Source: JBGTBQ01 sp041749275
GTDB taxonomy: Bacteria > Acidobacteriota > Blastocatellia > Pyrinomonadales > Pyrinomonadaceae
NCBI GenBank assembly: GCA_041749275.1
Contig: JBGTBQ010000284.1
Span: forward strand, 1 to 7,708
Direction: 5' to 3'
Length of the DNA stretch: 7,708 nt
The stretch's first letter is position 1, and each line of letters starts with the position of its first letter. Under the pieces are notes generated by a model, which was not told the origin of the DNA, did no database searches, and was given only the letters and a program-made list of their open reading frames with translations. Shown piece after piece: positions 1 through 4,736 of this stretch. The translations under genes and the position numbers were made by a program.

Positions 1-56
1 AATGCCCGCCGCCTCAAGCTCCGATGTGGATTGAGGCGGCGGGCATTGCCCGCCTC
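1..56. repeat. Long perfect hairpin at the left edge
   Basis: Bases 1-17 and 31-47 are perfect 17-bp inverted repeats around a 13-nt loop. The right arm can instead pair with the bases after it: 38-44 (GGCGGGC) with 48-54 (GCCCGCC) around a 3-nt loop. Two mutually exclusive stems are therefore possible. No T-run follows, so this is not a classical plus-strand intrinsic terminator. It may be the end of an upstream gene or a dispersed palindromic repeat. The window starts exactly on the left arm, so the element may extend further left. Confidence 0.7.
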
Positions 57-73
57 TAAACGAACGGTATACA
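46..73 (+). promoter_or_regulatory. Candidate sigma-70-type promoter of the phosphodiesterase gene
   Basis: TTGCCC (46-51) and TATACA (68-73) are separated by 16 nt, about 60 nt ahead of the ATG at 135. The -35 box would lie inside the alternative hairpin at 38-54. Matches to consensus are partial, so this is only a candidate. Confidence 0.25.
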
Positions 74-134
74 TTGGCGACACGCGACTGCAACCCGCTT
101 CGATTCCGTCACTCGCCACAAGAAAAGAAACCAG

Positions 135-1580
135 ATGAGACGTGCCTCCATCCTCGTCGCCGTTATTTGCCTCGTCACCGTCACTTTCGTCGAGGCCATC
201 ACGCCGCACCGCGAGACACGTCAGCCGGCACCGCTCGCCGCAACGCCGCAACGCGCCATCCTCATCTCGCTCGATGGACTCGACGCGCGCTATCTGCGCG
301 AACCGGAAAAGTACGGGTTGAAGATTCCGACCTTGCGCCGCCTGATGAGTGAGGGCGCGACGGCGCGCGCGGGCGTCGTCGCGGTCTACCCGTCAGTTAC
401 CTACCCGAACCACACGACGATGGTGACGGGCGCGTTTCCCGTAAAGCACGGCATCTACGGCAACGAGGTCTTCGACCCCGCCGCGCCGCAAGCGGGCGCG
501 TGGCACTGGTTCGCGCGCGACATTCGCACTGACACGCTGTGGGACGCGGCGAAACGCAGTGAGCTGACGACCGCGATGGTCTCGTGGCCGGTCTCGACCG
601 GCGCGGGCGACTGGAACGTGCCGGAGATTTGGAAGACGGGAACCAGCCCCGGAGACTCGCTGACCACCACTCTCGGCGAGATGGTCGCCCACCAGCGGCC
701 CGCCGGTCTGCTCGAAGAGATCGTGCGCCACGACCCCGCCGTTTACGCCAACATCACGAAGGACGAGGGCGATGACATGCGGACGCGCTTCGCTGAGTAT
801 CTCATCGAGCGGAAACGCCCCGGCCTGCTCTTCGTACACCTCTTCGACCTCGACCACTTCCAGCACGACTTCGGCCCGTTCACGCCAGAAGCCCTCGCGC
901 TCGTCGAAAAGTCCGATGCCTACGTCGCGCGCCTCTTGGCCGCCGCCGAACGCGCGGGCACGCTCGCGGAGACGGCAATCTTCGTCATGAGCGACCACGG
1001 CTTCCGCCCCTACACGAAGCAGATTCTACCGAACGTTATCTTGGCGCGCGCCGGGCTGATTAAAGTGCGCGAGGAACAGGACTCGCAGGGACGCGCGCGC
1101 GCCGTCGTCGCGGAGTGGCGCGCGTATGCGTTGCCGACCGGCGGCTCGTGCGCCGTCATGCTGCGCGACCCGAACGACAAGGACGCTCTGAATCGCGCGC
1201 TCGTCGCTTTCAGTCAGTACGCGGATGTCGGCGCCGGAACCGATGATAAGAAGAACGACCTGCTACGAATTCTCAACCGACGCGAGGTCGGCAGGGCCGG
1301 CGGGACCCCGAAGGCAGCCTTCATGCTCGAAGCGACGGAGGGTTACGCCTTCGACAATAAACTGACGGGCGAGGCCATCATCGAAGGCAAGGTGCGTGGG
1401 CAGCACGGCTATCTTCCGTCGCCTCCCGACTATCGCGCTTCATTCATCGCGTCGGGCACGGGGATAACAAAGCGCGGCGACCTCGGCGAGATACGCATGA
1501 TTGACATCGGACCGACCGTCGCCCGCGCGCTCGGCCTCGCTTTGCGCGACGCGGACGGGCGCGCCGTGAAACTCCGCTAA
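135..1580 (+). CDS. Exported alkaline phosphatase family protein (nucleotide pyrophosphatase/phosphodiesterase type)
   Basis: A 481-residue enzyme of the alkaline phosphatase superfamily, NPP/type I phosphodiesterase branch, which hydrolyses phosphate mono- or diesters with two zinc ions. Residues 1-21 form a signal peptide (MRR, hydrophobic core, VEA cleavage site), so it acts in the periplasm or at the surface. All expected active-site residues are visible: D47 in SLDGLD; nucleophile T89 in PSVTYPNHTTMVTG; D240 and H244 in DLDHFQHDFGP; D287-H288 in MSDHGF; and H424 in GQHGYLP. Length is normal for the family. The ATG at 135 is preceded only by a weak purine-rich stretch (AAGAAAAG), but it is the start that keeps the signal peptide. 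The gene stands alone, and its TAA (1578-1580) lies within the target duplication of the element that follows. Substrate cannot be predicted; nucleotide, phospholipid or phosphonate esters are all possible. Confidence 0.92.
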   Translation: MRRASILVAVICLVTVTFVEAITPHRETRQPAPLAATPQRAILISLDGLDARYLREPEKYGLKIPTLRRLMSEGATARAGVVAVYPSVTYPNHTTMVTGAFPVKHGIYGNEVFDPAAPQAGAWHWFARDIRTDTLWDAAKRSELTTAMVSWPVSTGAGDWNVPEIWKTGTSPGDSLTTTLGEMVAHQRPAGLLEEIVRHDPAVYANITKDEGDDMRTRFAEYLIERKRPGLLFVHLFDLDHFQHDFGPFTPEALALVEKSDAYVARLLAAAERAGTLAETAIFVMSDHGFRPYTKQILPNVILARAGLIKVREEQDSQGRARAVVAEWRAYALPTGGSCAVMLRDPNDKDALNRALVAFSQYADVGAGTDDKKNDLLRILNRREVGRAGGTPKAAFMLEATEGYAFDNKLTGEAIIEGKVRGQHGYLPSPPDYRASFIASGTGITKRGDLGEIRMIDIGPTVARALGLALRDADGRAVKLR

Positions 1581-1595
1581 GAGCGTGTCTCAAAA

Positions 1596-1625
1596 GCCCC
1601 GCGAGGGGCGAAATGTTTGTAGCTC
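1596..1625 (+). repeat. Palindromic repeat unit, copy inside the MITE (forward)
   Basis: A GCCCC-GCGA-GGGGC hairpin followed by GCGAAATGTTTGTAGCTC (1608-1625). Those 18 bases are identical to 7214-7231, nearly 6 kb away. The unit structure is a short palindrome followed by an AATGTNTGTAGC tail. Confidence 0.7.
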
Positions 1626-1718
1626 GCAGGCGTTCTCCGTGCCCCTCTCAGCCCCGGAGGGGCGGCAGCGCCCACCTGCCGCTCCTGATGGAGCTGCATC
1701 TCTCAGCGCTGGCGGCGT

Positions 1719-1748
1719 GCTACACACATTCCGCTCCTGACGGAGCTG
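1719..1748 (-). repeat. Palindromic repeat unit, copy inside the MITE (reverse)
   Basis: Read on the minus strand this is a GGAGC/GCTCC palindrome followed by GGAATGTGTGTAGC. Bases 1727-1748 match 7276-7297 except for a single inserted base in the palindrome loop. It is the same family as 1596-1625 in the opposite orientation. A more degenerate relative lies at 1681-1694. Confidence 0.65.
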
Positions 1749-1779
1749 ACTCCACGCTGACTTTTTAGACACGCTCTAA

Positions 1780-2051
1780 GGGCAACCGTCCGCCAAGTGT
1801 GATAACGCGCGGTCAAGACTTCAATTGATTTGTAGTGGCACGAGTCGCGCTGAAGAGCGGCAGGAGTGGTTCTGAAATATTCGGAAGGAATGAGAATGAG
1901 ATGGGATAGAGTCGCGCCGCTAAAAGCTCTTCGGAAACCAAAACCGAAGCGCGACACAGCTAAATACTCTGTAATCGAAGTTGTTAGAGAAGCCATTTTG
2001 AGCGAAGAACAATCAAAGCCCAGTTATCGGGGTATGACAGCTATCGTGTCG
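1780..2051. other. Gene-poor AT-richer stretch, no supported gene
   Basis: Between the MITE and the attC-like half-site I see no recognisable gene. A plus-strand reading frame with an ATG at 1890 (purine-rich GGAAGGA overlapping the start) could encode a basic peptide beginning MRMRWDRVAPLKALRK. It runs into the attC-like repeat and the brnA-like gene, which argues against it. A minus-strand frame from 1996 has no ribosome site and ends inside the MITE. ATAACGC at 1802-1808 resembles the outer end of the attC at 2991 but is too far from its partner arm to be called. Confidence 0.4.
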
Positions 2052-2078
2052 GCGGTCGGGTGCATGCCGTTGCTAGAC
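2052..2078 (-). repeat. Decayed attC-like half-site (R''-L'' arm)
   Basis: Bases 2052-2076 match 3039-3063 at 24 of 25 positions. On the minus strand the arm starts GTCTAGC, one transition away from the integron consensus RYYYAAC (GTCTAAC). It lies 18 bp beyond the stop of the brnA-like gene, almost the same spacing as the full attC has from its own gene (16 bp). No complementary R' arm with GTTRRRY is visible within a normal attC length, so the site is truncated or decayed. Confidence 0.55.
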
Positions 2079-2095
2079 ACCGCCGCGCGCAGAAA

Positions 2096-2374
2096 TCAAG
2101 CTTTATGTGCCTCCATGTATGCCCTCAGTAAAGCGTTAATCTTCGTCTGATAGCCCTGCCCTTGCTTCCTGAACCATTCCAAAACCTCGCTGTCCACGCG
2201 CAAAGTCAACTGTGCTTTCCGTGACACTGGCTTCAAGCCCCGCCGCACTATTGCCCGCGCGAACATCTCTGGTGATACCTCCGGCACATCGGACAAATCA
2301 ATCTCCTCATCCTCCAACGCATCTACGCGCTTCCAGTCAGTTCGAGATTTCTTTGAAGTAGCTGCTTTCTTCAT
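2096..2374 (-). CDS. brnA: BrnA-like type II antitoxin (ribbon-helix-helix)
   Basis: A 92-residue protein matching the BrnA antitoxin family. The N-terminal half is basic then acidic (MKKAATSKKSRTDW, then LEDEEIDLSDVPEV). The C-terminal third has the characteristic pattern QLTLRVDSEVLEWFRKQG followed by GYQTKINALLRAYMEAHK, the DNA-binding ribbon-helix-helix part. BrnA normally binds and neutralises the ribonuclease BrnT and represses their joint promoter. AAGGAAGG lies about 9 nt ahead of the ATG. The usual order is toxin first, but here the gene directly upstream is GrpB-like. Only the tail of a BrnT-like frame remains, overlapping this start, so this is an antitoxin without an intact toxin in the window. 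It may be an immunity remnant able to act on BrnT elsewhere in the genome. Confidence 0.85.
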   Translation of the reverse strand: MKKAATSKKSRTDWKRVDALEDEEIDLSDVPEVSPEMFARAIVRRGLKPVSRKAQLTLRVDSEVLEWFRKQGQGYQTKINALLRAYMEAHKA

Positions 2375-2441
2375 ATTTAGTCGCCTTCCTTACGGAGATA
2401 ATTTCGCCCTCACGTCCATTGAATTGGTATGTTGCGGCTAC
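2337..2441 (-). pseudogene. brnT: C-terminal remnant of a BrnT-like toxin
   Basis: Reading the minus strand from 2441 to a TGA at 2337-2339 gives a 34-residue frame containing GREGEIISVRKATKYEES. This resembles the C-terminal beta-strand and helix of BrnT ribonuclease toxins, typically ...RIISARKATxxE.... The frame overlaps the brnA-like start, as expected for a brnT-brnA pair. The N-terminal two thirds of the toxin, with its catalytic residues, is missing. The frame meets the grpB-like stop codon (2438-2440) and hits a stop slightly further upstream. I conclude that a recombination joined the 3' end of a grpB-like gene to a decapitated toxin gene. Family assignment rests on a short motif plus gene order. 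Confidence 0.6.
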
Positions 2442-2956
2442 GCGGTGGCTTGCTCCTTCGCCTTGTTTTCGATGCCCGTGATGAACTCACTCTTGGCATC
2501 CGCATATTCATTGACATCCACCCATTCACGCTCCGCCAACTGCTTCTTCAAAGCAGCATACTCGTTCATTATCTCAGGGTTTTGCCGCAGATAATCCCGG
2601 AAGAAGAGATGTCTTCCCCAAAACTCGCTGCCAATTTCAACTATATGAATTTGGTGCGTTCGTATTCCATTCGAGTTCTTCGCAAAGTAGCGGCGGTAAG
2701 GCATTTCATCTTCATACTTTTTGAAATACTCGTAACCCAGAGCTTCAATTATCGGCACGAGCTTATCTGCAACAGAAAAGTCCGGTAGCCCAATCATAAT
2801 ATCAATAATGGGTTTCGCTGCGAGTCCATCAACAGCGGTGCTGCCGATATGCTTAACCTCAGATGAGCCTTCACCCAGAACAGCTTGGAGTAACTGCTTT
2901 TCTTCTTCAAACATCTTTCGCCATTGAGGGCGATATTCAACAACAGAAACTTTCAT
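2438..2956 (-). CDS. GrpB family protein (UPF0157, nucleotidyltransferase fold)
   Basis: A 172-residue GrpB/UPF0157 protein, a family with a nucleotidyltransferase-like fold and no firmly established general function. The signature HIGSTAVDGLAAKPIIDIMI spans residues 36-55, with G38-S39 and D52 in the positions of the GS...D motif. The later part, RYFAKNSNGIRTHQIHIVE and FRDYLR, is also typical. Length is normal, so the C-terminus at the toxin-remnant junction is not obviously truncated. The ribosome site before ATG 2956 is weak (AGAAG close to the start). The start lies 40 nt inside the predicted cassette boundary at 2996/2997. Composition is more AT-rich than the flanking chromosome. GrpB-like genes are known as integron cassette cargo, which fits the neighbouring attC. 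Confidence 0.88.
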   Translation of the reverse strand: MKVSVVEYRPQWRKMFEEEKQLLQAVLGEGSSEVKHIGSTAVDGLAAKPIIDIMIGLPDFSVADKLVPIIEALGYEYFKKYEDEMPYRRYFAKNSNGIRTHQIHIVEIGSEFWGRHLFFRDYLRQNPEIMNEYAALKKQLAEREWVDVNEYADAKSEFITGIENKAKEQATA

Positions 2957-2990
2957 ACTTCTAAGTTAGATGGACATTATTACGAAAGCA

Positions 2991-3065
2991 ACATAACGCA
3001 TCAGGCACGGCGTCTTGCGAATGAAGGCTGCGCTATTCGCGGTCGGGTGCATGCCGTTGTTAGGC
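2991..3065 (-). repeat. Complete attC-like recombination site, 75 bp
   Basis: On the minus strand the site opens with GCCTAAC (3059-3065), a perfect RYYYAAC, and closes with GTTATGT (2991-2997), a near match to GTTRRRY. Between them the ends fold back. TAACG pairs with CGTTGTTA apart from an extra base, and CAGGCAC pairs imperfectly with GTGCATG. Inside these, GCGAAT pairs with ATTCGC. Imperfect pairing with unpaired bases is how single-stranded attC sites are recognised by integron integrases. Length is in the normal attC range, and the site starts 16 bp after the stop of the gene it would belong to. Family identification is by structure only. Confidence 0.68.
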
Positions 3066-3463
3066 GCGGCGTGGGAGCAACTACGCCTTCTGTTTTGTGA
3101 ACGCCTCTGCCTTCAGAAGGTCGTCAACAACATTCATATAAATATCTGGATACGCTTCTTCAATACTCTCTCGAAATATCATCCGCGCCTCTGCATCAAT
3201 CACCGGGATACTTTGTGCTGCGTCATAAGTTCGTCTATTAGGCCATTGAGCATAAGCCACCCATGTGCCATCTTCTGCTTGATGCAAACGCGAGCCGAGA
3301 CTACCACAATGTTGATAAATCTCTTCTGTCCTTCTATGCCAACCTTCTAAAAAATTCTTCTCATGACCTTCTCTTACTTTCCAGTGATACAAGGCAATGA
3401 ACATTGTTCCCTCCACAATATCCGTAGCAATTTCAGTGGGCTATGCAACGAGTAAGCGCCTAA
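2997..3463 (-). mobile_element. Putative integron gene cassette (monooxygenase-fold cargo)
   Basis: Cutting both GTT core sites between G and TT, at 3464/3463 and 2997/2996, gives a 467-bp unit. It contains a 59-nt leader, one gene (3404 to 3081), and a terminal attC. This is the classical layout of a mobile gene cassette. No integrase gene is in the window. The next minus-strand genes, ending at the half-site 2052-2078, would form a second, longer and damaged cassette. A cluster of attC sites without an integrase (CALIN-type) is the closest known category. Confidence 0.58.
3081..3404 (-). CDS. Antibiotic biosynthesis monooxygenase (ABM) fold protein
   Basis: A 107-residue protein starting MFIALYHWKVREGHEKNFLEG. 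This is the first strand and helix of the ABM dimeric ferredoxin-like fold (PF03992-type), followed by GSLGSRLHQAEDGTWVAYAQWPNRRTYDA. Members range from quinone-forming monooxygenases to haem-degrading or purely structural proteins, so the reaction cannot be named. I chose ATG 3404 because GGAGGG lies 5 nt ahead of it. A GTG at 3416 in the same frame would sit upstream of that ribosome site. It is the sole gene of the predicted cassette, AT-richer than the chromosomal genes, and followed by the attC-like site 16 bp after its stop. Confidence 0.85.
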   Translation of the reverse strand: MFIALYHWKVREGHEKNFLEGWHRRTEEIYQHCGSLGSRLHQAEDGTWVAYAQWPNRRTYDAAQSIPVIDAEARMIFRESIEEAYPDIYMNVVDDLLKAEAFTKQKA

Positions 3464-3464
3464 C
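3458..3464 (-). other. Integron-type core site GTTAGGC (cassette boundary)
   Basis: On the minus strand this reads GTTAGGC, a perfect GTTRRRY. The bases before it (CTGAGC) resemble the matching end of the full attC at 2991-3005 (CTGATGC before GTTATGT). No RYYYAAC partner arm is visible beyond it at normal attC distance. It is probably the surviving end of the attC of a lost upstream cassette, or an attI-like junction. Confidence 0.45.
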
Positions 3465-3506
3465 GCTCAGTAAGCAGAAGTTTTCGGTAATTGCACCTCA
3501 GAGCCG

Positions 3507-3533
3507 AATATTACCGCATCCTTCGGTAATATT
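3507..3533. repeat. Perfect 10-bp inverted repeat with 7-nt loop
   Basis: AATATTACCG (3507-3516) and CGGTAATATT (3524-3533) pair perfectly around CATCCTT. No T-run follows on either strand, so a terminator is unlikely. It lies about 45 bp from the cassette boundary and could be part of a recombination or protein-binding site. Confidence 0.6.
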
Positions 3534-3576
3534 TCTCGTCCGCCGGGAATTGCCGTAACCCTCAGCCTTTGGCTAT

Positions 3577-3620
3577 TTGCAATTGGACGTAAACACCTCA
3601 ATGGGCGCACACAATTGCAA
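3577..3620. repeat. Perfect 9-bp inverted repeat, arms 26 bp apart
   Basis: TTGCAATTG (3577-3585) and CAATTGCAA (3612-3620) are perfect inverse copies, each containing the palindrome CAATTG. The wide spacing suggests a two-site protein-binding region or element ends rather than an RNA hairpin. TATAAT follows at 3626-3631 but lacks a convincing -35 box. Confidence 0.45.
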
Positions 3621-3828
3621 TCCGCTATAATTCATTCAAGGGCGTGAAAAGCCGAAATGCGCTCTCGGATGATACCGCCTCCTGCCGGAAGGTGTCACAA
3701 AAATGGAGATGGTTTATTGTCTCTAAAAGAAAGAGCAAGGCTCGCACCTTACCCTTTCTCACTGCCCTCATCCCTTGCGCGTTCTCGTCAGCCGGCCCTC
3801 ATGCCGGGTGGCAAAGACTGGAGACTCT

Positions 3829-3921
3829 ATGCTTGAAATTCTGATCGTCGCGGGTGTACTGCTCATGATCGTTGGCGCCGTGGTTAACTTTATCCAAAAG
3901 AAGAAAAGCGGGAAGAACTGA
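3829..3921 (+). CDS. Small single-pass membrane protein, 30 residues
   Basis: A short frame, MLEILIVAGVLLMIVGAVVN then FIQKKKSGKN, with GGAG 7 nt ahead of its ATG. Residues 3-20 are one uninterrupted hydrophobic segment. The tail (QKKKSGKN) is strongly basic, predicting an N-out, C-in single membrane helix. I do not recognise the family. The clean ribosome site, the textbook membrane-protein layout and the position just ahead of the sigma-factor locus on the same strand support a real gene. Its base composition is intermediate. It could be a chance frame, because at 30 codons coding statistics carry little weight. Confidence 0.5.
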   Translation: MLEILIVAGVLLMIVGAVVNFIQKKKSGKN

Positions 3922-4038
3922 CAGCCGAAGAGTAACCCGACCACCGCAACGAAGCTTTGTAACTCCTCGCCGAAGCGTGTTCGCGCTCGGCGGAACCGCT
4001 CTTCTCGGACGCCGCCGGAAGGCGCGTCAAGCTCTCGA

Positions 4039-4074
4039 CCGCCGGCAAGCTGTTCCGGCGGCACGCATCTTTTT
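4039..4074 (+). terminator. Possible intrinsic terminator before the sigma-factor gene
   Basis: CCGCCGG (4039-4045) and CCGGCGG (4055-4061) form a perfect 7-bp GC stem. A run of five T follows at 4070-4074, but 8 nt separate stem and T-run, so termination may be weak. It would end transcription coming from the small membrane protein gene. Confidence 0.4.
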
Positions 4075-4084
4075 ACATAAAAAA

Positions 4085-4113
4085 TGAAGTAAACCCATCC
4101 CTCTCGCGTCTAA
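4085..4113 (+). promoter_or_regulatory. Candidate ECF-type promoter of the sigma operon
   Basis: GAAGTA (4086-4091) and GTCTAA (4109-4114, approximately) are spaced like the -35 and -10 boxes of RpoE-type promoters (GAACTT and TCTAA). This would fit autoregulation of the sigma gene just downstream. CTCTCG (4101-4106) and CGAGAG (4127-4132) form an inverted repeat across the presumed transcription start. Matches are imperfect. Confidence 0.25.
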
Positions 4114-4145
4114 AATTGTGAGTGTTCGAGAGAGACGGAGGATGG

Positions 4146-4736
4146 ATGGAGTCGTGCGCCGCAATGGCCGAACGCCTTTCGGGTGAGCAGATCATCGAAG
4201 CCTGCCAGTTGGGCGACCGTGAGGCTTTCCGACACCTGTTCGAGCAACACAAGGACAGGGTCTACTCGGTCGCGCTCTACTTCTTCGGCGGCGACGAGGC
4301 GACCGCGAGCGACGTAACGCAGCAGGTCTTTCTCAAGCTCTTCGGCAAGATTGAACAGTTTCAAGGCGACGCGGAGTTCACGACATGGCTCTATCGCATG
4401 GCGACGAATGCGTGCATAGACGAGCAGCGCAAACGGAGGCGCTTTCTCCCCTTCGGTGACGCATTCAAGTTGAGCGAGCCGCGCGCGAAATCGAAACCTG
4501 ACGAACGGGCGGCGCGAGCCGAAGTCTCCGACTCCGTGAAGCGTGCGGTGGCGACGCTCAAGCCGAAACTGCGCGTCGTGATGCTCTTGAAATACTTCGA
4601 GGAGCTTTCATACGAAGAGATCGCGGAGGTGCTCGACATCTCGAAGGGCACCGTGGCCTCGCGCCTGAACCGTGGACATAAGATTCTCGCGCGAAAGCTC
4701 GGACACCTGCGCGGCTCGCTCGTTCATTCGGAGTGA
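4146..4736 (+). CDS. ECF RNA polymerase sigma factor (sigma-70 family, RpoE-like)
   Basis: A 196-residue extracytoplasmic-function sigma factor that directs RNA polymerase to a small set of promoters. Region 2 spans about residues 17-100: DREAFRHLFEQHKDRVYSVA, then DATQ-like DVTQQVFLKLF and FTTWLYRMATNACIDEQRKR. A linker follows, then region 4 at about 131-186 with the helix-turn-helix YEEIAEVLDISKGTVASRLNRG. Sigma region 3 is absent, as expected. I place the start at ATG 4146, 4 nt after GGAGG (4137-4141). A GTG at 4122 precedes this ribosome site, and ATG 4164 is too far from it. The stop overlaps the next gene by 4 nt (GTGA), so the two are translationally coupled. The linked gene is its predicted anti-sigma factor. 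Confidence 0.94.
   Translation: MESCAAMAERLSGEQIIEACQLGDREAFRHLFEQHKDRVYSVALYFFGGDEATASDVTQQVFLKLFGKIEQFQGDAEFTTWLYRMATNACIDEQRKRRRFLPFGDAFKLSEPRAKSKPDERAARAEVSDSVKRAVATLKPKLRVVMLLKYFEELSYEEIAEVLDISKGTVASRLNRGHKILARKLGHLRGSLVHSE

Larger units (their letters stand above)
1581..1776. mobile_element. MITE-like non-autonomous element with terminal inverted repeats and target duplication
   Basis: Left end 1581-1596 (GAGCGTGTCTCAAAAG) and right end 1761-1776 are inverted repeats matching at 15 of 16 positions. The flanks carry a direct repeat: TAA at 1578-1580 and 1777-1779. It can be extended to CTAAG at 1577-1581 and 1776-1780 if the inverted repeat is taken one base shorter. The 196-bp element has no transposase. 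An end starting GAG and a TNA-type 3-bp duplication are reminiscent of IS5-family (IS1031-group) ends; that assignment is inference. The interior consists of four small GCYCC/GGRGC hairpins: 1596-1609, 1651-1663, 1681-1694 and 1733-1746. Insertion was directly at the stop codon of the phosphodiesterase gene and left its reading frame intact. Confidence 0.72.
3465..3828. other. Gene-free, palindrome-rich junction region
   Basis: No credible gene is seen between the cassette boundary and the small membrane protein gene. A plus-strand frame from GTG 3644 to 3844 lacks a ribosome site and resembles nothing I recognise. The stretch contains two notable inverted repeats, listed separately, and a CGGTAAT motif occurring twice (3485 and 3524). 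It marks the switch from AT-rich to GC-rich DNA at roughly 3640-3750. Confidence 0.5.

Noticed and set aside
393..998. Long minus-strand open frame inside the phosphodiesterase gene
   Set aside because: A shadow of GC-rich codon bias; the plus-strand gene carries a complete set of catalytic motifs.
1703..1996. Minus-strand reading frame of about 97 codons
   Set aside because: No ribosome site, no recognisable domain, and its end is made of MITE sequence.
1866..2150. Plus-strand reading frame of about 94 codons from GTG 1866
   Set aside because: It runs through the attC-like arm and into the antisense of the well-supported brnA-like gene, and I recognise no family. Kept only as a remark on the gene-poor stretch.
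3015..3350. Plus-strand reading frame opposite the monooxygenase-fold gene
   Set aside because: It starts inside the attC-like site and is antisense to a gene with a clear family and ribosome site.
3626..3631. TATAAT as a promoter -10 box
   Set aside because: No acceptable -35 hexamer 16-18 bp upstream and no gene close downstream.
3644..3844. Plus-strand frame of 66 codons before the small membrane protein
   Set aside because: GTG start without ribosome site, no domain, and composition unlike a protein gene.
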